From Rhodococcus sp. KRD162 (GTDB lineage: Bacteria > Actinomycetota > Actinomycetes > Mycobacteriales > Mycobacteriaceae): 64,000 nt of DNA. The notes under the pieces were generated by a model. The model made no database searches, was not told where the DNA came from, and saw nothing but the letters and a program-made list of their open reading frames with translations. Made by a program: the position numbers and the translations under genes. Each line of letters begins with the position of its first letter. Within the stretch, counting starts at the first letter, position 1. Shown piece by piece: positions 55,474 through 63,352 of the stretch. The stretch spans positions 77,084 through 141,083 of the forward strand of contig NZ_JABFAU010000016.1 in assembly GCF_017168335.1 (NCBI RefSeq), read 5' to 3'.

Positions 55474-56208
55474 GTGGAGTATCGAATCGACGACTTGGCT
55501 CGAGAGGCCAACACGACCACTCGCAATGTGCGTGCGTACCAGGAACGCGGACTGCTTCCGCCGCCCACTCTTCGCGGACGAGTAGGCATCTACGACGACG
55601 ATCACCTGACTCGGCTCAAAGTGATCGACTCGCTACTCCAACGAGGATTCACCTCCGCGCACATCGCAGATTTCCTCTCGGGCTGGGAGCAAGGCAAGGA
55701 CCTCGGCGAGATCCTGGGCCTCCAGGAAATCGTGACCCGCAAATGGTCGTCGGAAGAGACCACGATCATCCCCCTCGAACTGGTCGCGCAATTTCTCGGC
55801 GAGGACAACGACGACGTCGTTGCGCGGCTGACCGAAGCGAAGCTGATCAGGATCGAGGGCGAACAATGCGAGATCCTCGACCCCACTCTGCTCGAGGTGT
55901 TCGTCGATCTGAGCCAGTACGGCTTCACTTTGGAGCAGTTGCTCGATCAGCACGAGCAGACGGCGTCGACGATGAATGCCATCGCCGAGTCGATGGTGCG
56001 GAGCGTGACCGACCATCTGGTGGCGCAACACGGACCGGGCTGGCTCCCGAAATCGGGGGAGGTTGCTCAGACAACCGAGATGTTCGAGAAGATGCGCAGC
56101 CTGGCGATGAAGTCGGCCCAGGCGGAACTGGCCCGTGCCCTCGACCGGGTCCAGGAACAAGCGCTGGGTGACTATCTGTCGCAGACGCTGGCCAGGCAGA
56201 ACGAGTGA
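55474..56208 (+). CDS. MerR family regulator
   Basis: 244-aa regulator. The N-terminal HTH (IDDLAREANTTTRNVRAYQE) and the MerR wing (GLLPPPTLRGRVGIYDDDHL) are clear. The C-terminal 150 residues are helical and unspecific. GTG 55474 has AGGGAG 4 nt upstream and matches the family start. ATG 55441 is an alternative. It lies 92 bp after the monooxygenase operon in the same direction and may control it. The CCATT-N4-AATGG sites would be its candidate target, but this is a guess. Confidence 0.8.
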   Translation: MEYRIDDLAREANTTTRNVRAYQERGLLPPPTLRGRVGIYDDDHLTRLKVIDSLLQRGFTSAHIADFLSGWEQGKDLGEILGLQEIVTRKWSSEETTIIPLELVAQFLGEDNDDVVARLTEAKLIRIEGEQCEILDPTLLEVFVDLSQYGFTLEQLLDQHEQTASTMNAIAESMVRSVTDHLVAQHGPGWLPKSGEVAQTTEMFEKMRSLAMKSAQAELARALDRVQEQALGDYLSQTLARQNE

Positions 56209-56287
56209 TTCCGGTTTGAAGAGTGCGGCAATCGGACACACTCGGTTATCGACAGCCGACCGGCGGCTGATTGCTGAAGGGGGCAAC

Positions 56288-56494
56288 ATGAGGTTCGTAA
56301 CGTTGATCGTTCTCGTCTGGCTGATCATCGGCGCTTTCGCGTCGTATCAGCGCGGAGACTTCGAGAGCGGCCCCGAGAACTGCGCAGGCGCGGGCACCAT
56401 CGCCCTGACCGTCGTCGCAGGACCGCTCAACTACTTCGGCGTCAACCCGGAGGTCAAGGACTGCAACGTCACCATTCCGCAGCCCAGCCAGTGA
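56288..56494 (+). CDS. Small membrane protein, 68 aa
   Basis: One N-terminal helix (FVTLIVLVWLIIGAFA), then a short YQRGDFESG loop and a second weakly hydrophobic segment with Cys (ENCAGAGTIALTVVAGPLNYFG). AAGGGGG precedes ATG 56288. Such short YQRGDF proteins are common in actinobacteria, with no known role. Confidence 0.65.
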   Translation: MRFVTLIVLVWLIIGAFASYQRGDFESGPENCAGAGTIALTVVAGPLNYFGVNPEVKDCNVTIPQPSQ

Positions 56495-56548
56495 GTGATC
56501 CGAGTCTCTGACCGCGCAGCCGCGGCGCACCTTCCCTAACCTGGTGAG

Positions 56549-57124
56549 GTGTTCCGCGGACGCCTGTTGCTGATTCTCGCTTTCGCGATCCCGGTTGTCA
56601 TGGTGTCGGTGGTCGGAATCGGTGGATACATTGCGTTCACCAAAGCGCGTATCGATCCGTTGACCACCGCGGACGCGATCGTGGTGCTCGGCGGTGAACA
56701 CGACGGGCGCGAGGCGTACGGCATCTCGCTCGCACGACAGGGAGTGGCGAAGACGGTAGTGCTCTCCGATCCGTACAGATCCGGGGACCCGACCATGAAG
56801 AAGTACTGCGCCGCGTCCACCTCGCAGTACGAGGTGCTGTGCATCCCACCGGTCCCGTCGACGACGCGAGGTGAAGCGATCTTCACCCAGGATCTCGCCC
56901 GAGAACGCGGCTGGAACCACGTGATCGTCGTGACGTGGCGTTACCACCTACCGCGCGCCAGGTTCATCTTCGATCAGTGCTTCGACGGCACAGTCACCAT
57001 GCGTCCGACGCCGCGCGCCTACGATTTCTCGCTGGTCGAGTGGGAATTCACCTACCTCTACCAGATCGCCGGATTCGTCAAAGCCGGCATTCAGGGACCA
57101 TGCGACGACTCGGTGAACGACTGA
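56549..57124 (+). CDS. YdcF/SanA-like DUF218 protein
   Basis: 191-aa protein with an N-terminal membrane anchor (about 5-28) followed by a DUF218 domain: IVVLGGEHDGREAYG near the start, STTRGEAIFTQDL and VVTWRYHLPRARFIF later. DUF218 proteins are envelope-associated and often linked to peptidoglycan integrity or vancomycin tolerance in enteric species. GTG 56549. Substrate unknown. Confidence 0.8.
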   Translation: MFRGRLLLILAFAIPVVMVSVVGIGGYIAFTKARIDPLTTADAIVVLGGEHDGREAYGISLARQGVAKTVVLSDPYRSGDPTMKKYCAASTSQYEVLCIPPVPSTTRGEAIFTQDLARERGWNHVIVVTWRYHLPRARFIFDQCFDGTVTMRPTPRAYDFSLVEWEFTYLYQIAGFVKAGIQGPCDDSVND

Positions 57125-57130
57125 ACGGCG

Positions 57131-57496
57131 CTAGAAGATCTTGTGATACAACGTCACGCCTGACTTCCAGGCCAGGAAGCCGAACATCACCGCAGCGATA
57201 CCGCCCACCACATTTGCCGTGAAAAACAGTGCAGCGCTGCGGTACCGGCGATCTCGCCCGAGTCGAAGCGTGACCAATGCCACCGCCCCCATCGGAGCAA
57301 CCGACGCCAGAAAGCCGACCCCGACCACCGAACGAACAGCCTCGGGTGGATCGATCGCGAACACCAGCCCCAAAGCCGCACATGCCATCAGATTGAGCGC
57401 AGACAACCGGCGCCGAGATCTGATGGCGAACGAGAACACGAACTGCGCGAGCGCAGCCAGACCACCGCCCGCTGCCACCAGTGCGATGGTCGTCAT
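57131..57496 (-). CDS. crcB: CrcB family fluoride channel subunit
   Basis: 121-aa membrane protein with four helices. It is the more divergent partner of a CrcB pair. The Gly/Asn-containing helix appears as FFTANVVGGIAAVMFGFLAW. In many Gram-positive bacteria two crcB genes form a heterodimeric fluoride exporter. ATG 57496 overlaps the stop of the other crcB (ATGA), so they are co-expressed. Confidence 0.75.
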   Translation of the reverse strand: MTTIALVAAGGGLAALAQFVFSFAIRSRRRLSALNLMACAALGLVFAIDPPEAVRSVVGVGFLASVAPMGAVALVTLRLGRDRRYRSAALFFTANVVGGIAAVMFGFLAWKSGVTLYHKIF

Positions 57497-57888
57497 CGAC
57501 TACGTGGCCGGGTGATAGCAGCGCCGAGTGCCATCGCGATCAATGCCGTGACCGGAGTTCCGAGCAGATACATCACCGAATTCCACGCACCTCGATGCGT
57601 CACCGCTTGAAACGCGTACAAGCTGAAGGTGGTGAATCCGCACGCCAGCCCGAACAACCCCGCACGGGCCGCAGGCGCAGGACGTCCCGACAAATACCCG
57701 AGCGCAGCGCCGATGACGAGACAGCCGAACACGTTGACACCGAAGGTGCTCATCAGCAACCACCTCGGCGTCGACCGCCACGTCCAGATCTCGTACCGCA
57801 ATGCAGCACCGACTGCGCCGCCGACGGTCACCGCCACACAATCGACGACCGAACGACGACGGTCCGCGCGCTGCAGTCCCTCGATCAC
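57493..57888 (-). CDS. crcB: CrcB family fluoride channel
   Basis: 131-aa fluoride exporter with four helices. Family signatures: GGAVGAALRYEI, STFGVNVFGCLVIGAALG and GFTTFSLYAFQAV (the Phe-box and the TFS polar track). GTG 57888 gives normal length. A longer frame from 58005 would encode a tail from the 31-bp direct repeats and is rejected. I looked for a fluoride riboswitch upstream and could not identify one with confidence. Confidence 0.85.
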   Translation of the reverse strand: MIEGLQRADRRRSVVDCVAVTVGGAVGAALRYEIWTWRSTPRWLLMSTFGVNVFGCLVIGAALGYLSGRPAPAARAGLFGLACGFTTFSLYAFQAVTHRGAWNSVMYLLGTPVTALIAMALGAAITRPRSR

Positions 57889-57963
57889 CGCAGCGAGCCT
57901 AGTACGAGTGAGGCGAGTCGGCCGGGTGACGCCGGGGTGCCAGTGGTGCCGGGCCCGGGGGGA

Positions 57964-58048
57964 GTCGATGTCACGTCGAGTGGACTTTTCGGGGGTCGAT
58001 GTCACATCCAGTGGACTTTTCGGGGGTCGATGTCACATCGAGTGGACT
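57964..58048. repeat. 31-bp direct repeat, 2.7 copies
   Basis: Units beginning GTCGATGTCAC at 57964, 57995 and 58026 have a period of exactly 31 bp (consensus GTCGATGTCACATCGAGTGG then ACTTTTCGGGG) with two or three substitutions. They lie between divergent crcB and the anti-sigma antagonist gene. They may be binding sites for a regulator. A 31-bp period places them on nearly the same face of the helix (about three turns). Confidence 0.75.
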
Positions 58049-58092
58049 TCGGTGGCGCTGGTCGCCGAGTGGGGTCGAGGTAAAGTCACCGT

Positions 58093-58473
58093 GTGACTGC
58101 GGACGACATGGGCCTCGGGCCCCAGCACTTCGATGTAATGGTGGAATGGCGCGACCGGGATGTGGTTCTGGCCGTATCCGGTGAACTGGATCTGGCAACG
58201 GCTCCCGATCTGACGGAGTCGGTGGCTCTGGTGCTGGAGAAGTCGCCGACGGCCGTGGTGATCGATCTCAGCGATGTGGGATTTCTCGCCTCCGCCGGCA
58301 TGTCCTTGTTGGCGTCGACGCATCAGAATGTGGGCAGCGACGTCGGGTTTGCGGTGGTCGCGGACGGTCCGGCGACTGGTCGCCCGCTCTCTCTCGTCGG
58401 ACTGGACGAGGTGTTCGGAATCTATGCAACGGTCGAGGAAGCATTTGCTGCACTTCATGTGGGTAGATCTTGA
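58093..58473 (+). CDS. Anti-sigma factor antagonist (STAS)
   Basis: 126-aa STAS-domain protein with the phosphorylatable Ser in FLASAGMSLLAS. Strands ELDLATAPDL and VVIDLSDVGFL are typical. It is partner to the kinase-type anti-sigma factor encoded next and so part of a partner-switch controlling an alternative (SigF/SigB-like) sigma factor. No sigma gene is in the window. GTG 58093. Confidence 0.85.
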   Translation: MTADDMGLGPQHFDVMVEWRDRDVVLAVSGELDLATAPDLTESVALVLEKSPTAVVIDLSDVGFLASAGMSLLASTHQNVGSDVGFAVVADGPATGRPLSLVGLDEVFGIYATVEEAFAALHVGRS

Positions 58474-58494
58474 ACTTTTGGGTAGACGGGACTC

Positions 58495-58959
58495 ATGATG
58501 GCGACTCTGTACGGAGGTGACGATTCACATCCCGACAGTTCGATCTCGACGGCAGGCACACGAATGGAAGAACTTCTGTTCCTCGATGAGCCAGCCGACG
58601 CGGATCGAGCGTCGGAGCTTCGTCGTGAGCTCGGCGAGTGGTTGGATCGGATGGGGGTGGACCCGAACCGTGCTTACGACGTGGTGTTGGCGACGTACGA
58701 GGCCATAGCCAACAGCGTCGAGCACGCGTACAGAGACCACTCCGATCGTGGCACTCTCGACATTCGCGTCCTGTGTGAGGCCGAGGGGCGGATCGAGGTG
58801 AGGGTGACCGATCGCGGAGACTGGGCAGTGCACAACTCCGATCCCAACCGCGGACGCGGCGTACCGCTGATGCGCGCACTGGCCGACAGTGCTGCAGTCA
58901 CCTCGGATCAGAACGGCACGAACGTCCACATGATCTGGGACGGGGCCGCGAGCACCTGA
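58495..58959 (+). CDS. Anti-sigma regulatory kinase (RsbW/HATPase)
   Basis: 154-aa GHKL ATPase with ATP-binding motifs EAIANSVEHAYRDH (N box), VTDRGDWA (G1) and GRGVPLMRALAD (G2). It should bind a sigma factor and phosphorylate the STAS partner. Start at ATG 58495 or 58498. GGGTAGA occurs twice (58461 and 58480) just upstream, possibly part of a stress promoter. Confidence 0.85.
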   Translation: MMATLYGGDDSHPDSSISTAGTRMEELLFLDEPADADRASELRRELGEWLDRMGVDPNRAYDVVLATYEAIANSVEHAYRDHSDRGTLDIRVLCEAEGRIEVRVTDRGDWAVHNSDPNRGRGVPLMRALADSAAVTSDQNGTNVHMIWDGAAST

Positions 58960-58995
58960 TCCGTCCGGCACGCTCGCTCGTGCACACTGGATCAT

Positions 58996-60792
58996 ATGGT
59001 CGACGTGCAGATCGCTACGGCGGAGAAGAAGAAGATCACTCTCCCCAACCTTCGTGTGCTGTGGCAGTTCGTTCGACCGCATCGCAGAACCCTCGTACTC
59101 GGGATGGCGCTCGGACTCGTCGGAACCGGCGCAGCTCTGGCTACGCCGATGGTCGCCAAGGGGGTGCTCGACGGTCTCGGCAGCGATGCATCGTTGGTTC
59201 AGCCGATCTTGTTGCTGGTGAGTTTGTTGGTCATCGGCTCGCTGGTGCTGTATCTGCAGTGGATCTTGCTGGGGGTGTTGGCCGAGCGGATCGTCCTGGA
59301 TGCCCGCAAGTCCATCGTGCGCAAGTATTTCGGGGCGACGGTGGGCAGTCTCGGCACCAGACCTACCGGTGAGCTCGTCACCAGGGTCACCTCCGACACC
59401 GTATTGCTTCGCGAGGCGGCATCGAATGCCTTGGTGTCGATCGTGAACAGCGTCGTCGGCCTCGTCGGTGCGCTGATTCTGATGGCTGTTCTCGATGTGG
59501 TTCTGCTCGGTGCGATCGCGTCGGCGATCATCGTGATCGCTGTGATGTTCTCGCGCCTCATGCCGCCGATTGCCGTGGCGCAGCGGCAATCTCAAGAAGC
59601 AGTGGGTCGGCTGGGCGGAATTCTGGACGGGACTCTGCGTGCCATCCGCACCGTCAAATCCAGCAGGGCCGAGGCGCGCGAGTCCGAACGCGTCATCTCC
59701 GAAGCGCGTACGTCCGCACAGCACAGTGTGCGAGCTGTGAAGATCTCGGCGCTGGCCTGGACCTTCGCGGGCGGCGGAGTGCAATTGGCGATCATCGGCA
59801 TACTCGGGCTCGGCGGCTATCGAGTCAGCACCGGCGCGCTCGCGGTGTCGAGCTTGATCGCGTTCTTGCTCTACGCGTTTCAAGTGATGGGCCCGGTTCA
59901 GGAACTGGCGACGAACATCACCGCGCTCCAAGCGGGCATGGCCGCCGCAGCCCGTATTCGCCAGATCGACGACTTGGTGACCGAGGTGGGCCAGGAGGGG
60001 ACCGTGCGGTCGGCGAGAGCCACAGCGCCCGCACCTGCGCTCGAATTTCGCAGCGTCACAGCGAGATACGCACCAGGTAAGGAGCCTGCCGTGCGCGGTA
60101 TCGATCTCGAGGTGCCGGCGCGGGGTCACACTGCGATCGTCGGACCGTCCGGTGCAGGCAAGACGAGTGTGTTCTCGTTGATCCTGCGCTTTCTGACGCC
60201 GGAGAGCGGTGAGATCCGGCTCGGGGGAACTCCGTACGATGAGCTGACCATCGACGAGGTCCGAGCCCGCCTGTCCTACGTGGAGCAGGAGACACCGGTG
60301 ATTCCCGGCTCGATTCGGGAGAATCTGCTCTTCACACACCCCGAGGCCAGTGAATCCGATATCTGGGCGGCACTGGAGTCGGTGCACCTGGACTCGACCA
60401 TCCGCGCACTGGACGAAGGCTTGGACACCGATCTGATCGGGTCCACCGTCTCCGGTGGCCAGCGGCAACGAATTGCGTTGGCCCGCGCCATTGTTCGGCG
60501 TCCTGAGATTCTTCTGCTGGACGAGGCGACAGCTCAGGTCGACGGGCGGACCGAGGCGGCCATTCACGAGGTGATTCGAGCAATCGCGTCCGAGTCGGCT
60601 GTCGTCACCATCGCGCATCGATTGTCGACCGTGCTCGACGCCGACACGATCCTCGTGATGGAGGACGGAGTCGTTCGAGCCCGTGGCACCCACGACGAGC
60701 TGATGATCACCGACTCGTTGTATCGAGAACTGGTGGCCGCGTTGCGAATCGGCGACAACACCGCGCTGCCGACACCGACCGTGGGTAACTAG
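58996..60792 (+). CDS. ABC exporter, fused membrane and ATPase domains
   Basis: 598-aa half transporter. The six-helix membrane domain (about 20-320) is followed by an ATPase: Walker A GPSGAGKTS, Q-loop YVEQETPV, signature VSGGQRQRIALA, Walker B LLLDEATA and switch His in IAHRLST. It forms a homodimer exporting a drug or lipid of unknown nature. Its stop codon overlaps the stop of the convergent gene by 3 nt. Confidence 0.9.
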   Translation: MVDVQIATAEKKKITLPNLRVLWQFVRPHRRTLVLGMALGLVGTGAALATPMVAKGVLDGLGSDASLVQPILLLVSLLVIGSLVLYLQWILLGVLAERIVLDARKSIVRKYFGATVGSLGTRPTGELVTRVTSDTVLLREAASNALVSIVNSVVGLVGALILMAVLDVVLLGAIASAIIVIAVMFSRLMPPIAVAQRQSQEAVGRLGGILDGTLRAIRTVKSSRAEARESERVISEARTSAQHSVRAVKISALAWTFAGGGVQLAIIGILGLGGYRVSTGALAVSSLIAFLLYAFQVMGPVQELATNITALQAGMAAAARIRQIDDLVTEVGQEGTVRSARATAPAPALEFRSVTARYAPGKEPAVRGIDLEVPARGHTAIVGPSGAGKTSVFSLILRFLTPESGEIRLGGTPYDELTIDEVRARLSYVEQETPVIPGSIRENLLFTHPEASESDIWAALESVHLDSTIRALDEGLDTDLIGSTVSGGQRQRIALARAIVRRPEILLLDEATAQVDGRTEAAIHEVIRAIASESAVVTIAHRLSTVLDADTILVMEDGVVRARGTHDELMITDSLYRELVAALRIGDNTALPTPTVGN

Positions 60793-61166
60793 TTCTCGGA
60801 ATCGGACTCCGTGGTGGTGGTGTCCTCGTCCGAGGTCTCCTTCGATGTGGTGGTCGTCCGGTCGGGCTTGGTCGTGCGGCGGGGGCTACGCGTCGTCGTT
60901 GTCGTGTCGGACGGGTCCGCCGTGGTCGTCGTCGGGCGAGGGGTGGTCGGTTCTGCCACCTGCCAGGTAGGCGATGGGGGCACGATGACGATCGTCGAGC
61001 TGGGGGTCGCCTGTACCGAACTCAGATTGTCCGATCTCAGAGCGGGCGGGCGAACCACCTGGCTCGAGTCGTCGAACGCCCCTCCCAGGGCGCCGATGGT
61101 CAACCCGACGGCAACGGCCACTCCAGCACTTGCCACAGCTGCCAACGCGATCACCTTGTCGCGCAT
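60789..61166 (-). CDS. Membrane-anchored Thr-rich protein
   Basis: 125-aa protein with one N-terminal membrane helix (about 7-30) and a long outer tail made of Thr/Pro/Asp/Glu repeats (TTTTADPSDTTTTTRSPRR). The low-complexity tail probably spans the cell wall and may be O-mannosylated. Function unknown. Starts at ATG 61166. Confidence 0.65.
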   Translation of the reverse strand: MRDKVIALAAVASAGVAVAVGLTIGALGGAFDDSSQVVRPPALRSDNLSSVQATPSSTIVIVPPSPTWQVAEPTTPRPTTTTADPSDTTTTTRSPRRTTKPDRTTTTSKETSDEDTTTTESDSEN

Positions 61167-61256
61167 GCCCAGACCCTAACGCCGTGGCCGAACCCGGATG
61201 GTCGGCAATGATGCGAGAACGTTACCTCAGCGGACGAGGTGACGAGAGGTGGGCGC

Positions 61257-61766
61257 TCACTCGGGCGACAACCGCAGGACGGCAGGGAGCGCGTCGGCGA
61301 TCATCTCCCCGGCCAGCTCGTACTCCGACGCCTCGCGGCGGTAGGGATCGCCGATGTCGAGAGTGTCGACATGATGGACCGCTCGGGCGTCGGCGAGAGA
61401 GGTCACCGATTGCGCGCCTGATGCCGTGATCAGACCGGCTGCCTCGAGCAACGTGAACGTGCGACGCATCTGTCGCGGTGCGAGCGCCAGAACGGCGTCG
61501 CGATGTGCCGCGGTCATCGTCAACACCAGGTCGGCGTCGGCGGCGATGGTCGGCGTGAGGCGTCGGGCAGCGAAGCCGTCCGGATCGCCGCCGAGCTGTG
61601 TCAGCACCAGGGCGGCCGTCGGGTCCATCGCGTGCCCGGACAAGCCCTGGGTCCCCGCACTGCTCGAGGTCAGCTCGAACCCGCCCTCTTCAGCAAAAGC
61701 AACAGCCAACCGCTCGGCCGTCGGGGAGCGGCAGATGTTCCCGGTGCAGACGAACAGAACGCGCAT
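61257..61766 (-). CDS. Low-molecular-weight protein tyrosine phosphatase
   Basis: 169-aa LMW-PTP with the P-loop VCTGNICRS (Cys7, Arg13) near the N-terminus and DPYRRE, holding the general-acid Asp, near the C-terminus. It removes phosphate from tyrosine, here possibly on regulators or envelope enzymes. ATG 61766 matches the family start. ATG 61796 would add ten residues. Confidence 0.85.
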   Translation of the reverse strand: MRVLFVCTGNICRSPTAERLAVAFAEEGGFELTSSSAGTQGLSGHAMDPTAALVLTQLGGDPDGFAARRLTPTIAADADLVLTMTAAHRDAVLALAPRQMRRTFTLLEAAGLITASGAQSVTSLADARAVHHVDTLDIGDPYRREASEYELAGEMIADALPAVLRLSPE

Positions 61767-61941
61767 GCGGTCACTGTAGTGCTCCGGACGGGACATCAGC
61801 AGGCCACGCGAGCGCCACCGTTGCCACTACTGCAGCTCGGCAGGAGGACGCGCTACAGTGAGCCATTGCGAGGGAATCGAGACTGGTTCGTGACATCGAG
61901 TCTCGGCGTGTAGTCACGGGGAAATCGACCGAAGGCAGGTA

Positions 61942-63297
61942 ATGACCGAAGTTCTCGGTGTGTCGGTGGGGGCCAGTGCGGTACGCATGGCTCGCCCCGA
62001 CGTGCGCCCTCAGAATTCGGGTCGCATGGGTTTCCATCACGACACCGTCGACGCCTACTGGGATCGAGCAGAGGAGCTGGCCGCCGAATCGATCGGGGTG
62101 GTGCTCTCGCAGCCGGGCGAAGGAGGCCCCGTCCAGGCGACCGGTGTGGCCTATCGCGATCAGCAGCAGTTCGGCGAGATCCAGCAGGCGATGGCCAGTC
62201 AACGGCTCTACAACTACCGACTGGTTCCCGAGGCTCGCGCAGCGTTGCAATACCTCGAGTCCTCGGGCGAGCTCGGGCATTTCGGCACCATCGGAATCTA
62301 TGATCTCGGCAGCTCCGGGTTGACGATCAGCGTCATCGACCGCGGCACCGGGCAGGTTCTGCTCGCCGAGCGCACCATCGACATCAGCGGTGACGACTTC
62401 GACCGACTCATCTCGGACAATCAGCTCGCCAAGCAGGGTGTGGACATCGCAGGCGATCAGGAGCTGAGCGAGTTCACCGCGCGGTGCCGCGTGGCCAAGG
62501 AACAGCTCTCGACCAGTGGCGCTGTGTGCCTGCCGGGTGACGGCGGAGTCATCCTGATCTCACGTGAGGCGTTCGAGTCGCTGGTGACCGTTCCGATCGA
62601 GTATTCGGCGCGGTTGGTCCGCGACGTCATCAGCCGCTCACCCAAGCACGTGGACGCCCTTGTTCTCATCGGCGGCGGGGCGCGCATCCCATTGGTGGAG
62701 TCGATCCTGGATGCGTGGATCGACCTCCCGGTCATCACCCCGGCCGAGCCGGAATCGGTGGCTGCCCGCGGTGCGGCACTGCTGGCGACTCCGGTGGTCG
62801 ACGCACCGCGTCGAGCTGCCCCGGTGCCGAGTGCCCGGGAGTCCGAGGCAGCACCCGCTTCGTTGGCCGGGGCTCCGGATTGGTTGAGTCCCGAACCCGG
62901 GGGCGACCGGCCCGCCGACTCCAAGCGCAAGGTCCGAGGTGCGGTCCTCGTCGCCGGTGGTCTGGTGGCCATCGCTGCGCTCGGCCTGTCACTGGGCTAC
63001 GGCGGCAGTGCGACGGAACCGACCAGCGCGCCCGCGGAGACATCCGTTCCGATCACCGCGGTACCCACCACGCCGAGGACGACCGTGCCGCCCACCAGCG
63101 CGCCGCCGTCGACAACAACGGTGCCCCCGACGACCGAGGCTGCGCAGGCCCCGGCCCGTACCTACTCCGAGCCCGAGTACGTGCCGCCACCGGCTCCTCC
63201 GCCTGCTCCGGCACCGCTGATTCCCGGCCTTCCGCAGATTCAGCTGCCACAGATCGAGTTGCCGCCGCCGCCGGTTTTCGAGTTGCCGCGCTTCTGA
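61942..63297 (+). CDS. Hsp70-like protein with membrane helix and Pro/Thr-rich outer tail
   Basis: 451-aa protein. Residues 1-270 follow the actin/Hsp70 ATPase fold (GVSVGASAVRMARP at the start, IYDLGSSGLTISVID and LIGGGARIPLVESIL later). A basic linker precedes a single membrane helix (about 335-355), then an extracellular Pro/Thr-rich tail rich in VPPT- and PPPAPP-type repeats. It lacks an Hsp70 substrate domain. Similar proteins are found in actinobacteria near cell-wall genes; the role is unknown. ATG 61942. Confidence 0.75.
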   Translation: MTEVLGVSVGASAVRMARPDVRPQNSGRMGFHHDTVDAYWDRAEELAAESIGVVLSQPGEGGPVQATGVAYRDQQQFGEIQQAMASQRLYNYRLVPEARAALQYLESSGELGHFGTIGIYDLGSSGLTISVIDRGTGQVLLAERTIDISGDDFDRLISDNQLAKQGVDIAGDQELSEFTARCRVAKEQLSTSGAVCLPGDGGVILISREAFESLVTVPIEYSARLVRDVISRSPKHVDALVLIGGGARIPLVESILDAWIDLPVITPAEPESVAARGAALLATPVVDAPRRAAPVPSARESEAAPASLAGAPDWLSPEPGGDRPADSKRKVRGAVLVAGGLVAIAALGLSLGYGGSATEPTSAPAETSVPITAVPTTPRTTVPPTSAPPSTTTVPPTTEAAQAPARTYSEPEYVPPPAPPPAPAPLIPGLPQIQLPQIELPPPPVFELPRF

Positions 63298-63313
63298 ATC
63301 GCGCGCACGGCCC

Positions 63314-63352
63314 TGCGGTTCAGGGCTGTGCGGTTCAGGGCTGTGCGGTTCA
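63314..63352. repeat. 15-bp tandem repeat
   Basis: TGCGGTTCAGGGCTG repeats at 63314 and 63329, with a third partial unit at 63344. The end of the third unit contains the TGA of the minus-strand nuclease/phosphatase gene. Confidence 0.7.

Noticed and set aside
57889-58005. Longer N-terminus for the second CrcB protein
   Set aside because: The extra 39 residues would be encoded by the direct-repeat area and have no family similarity.
57889-58092. Fluoride riboswitch before crcB
   Set aside because: I could not see the conserved pseudoknot elements; the region is dominated by 31-bp direct repeats.
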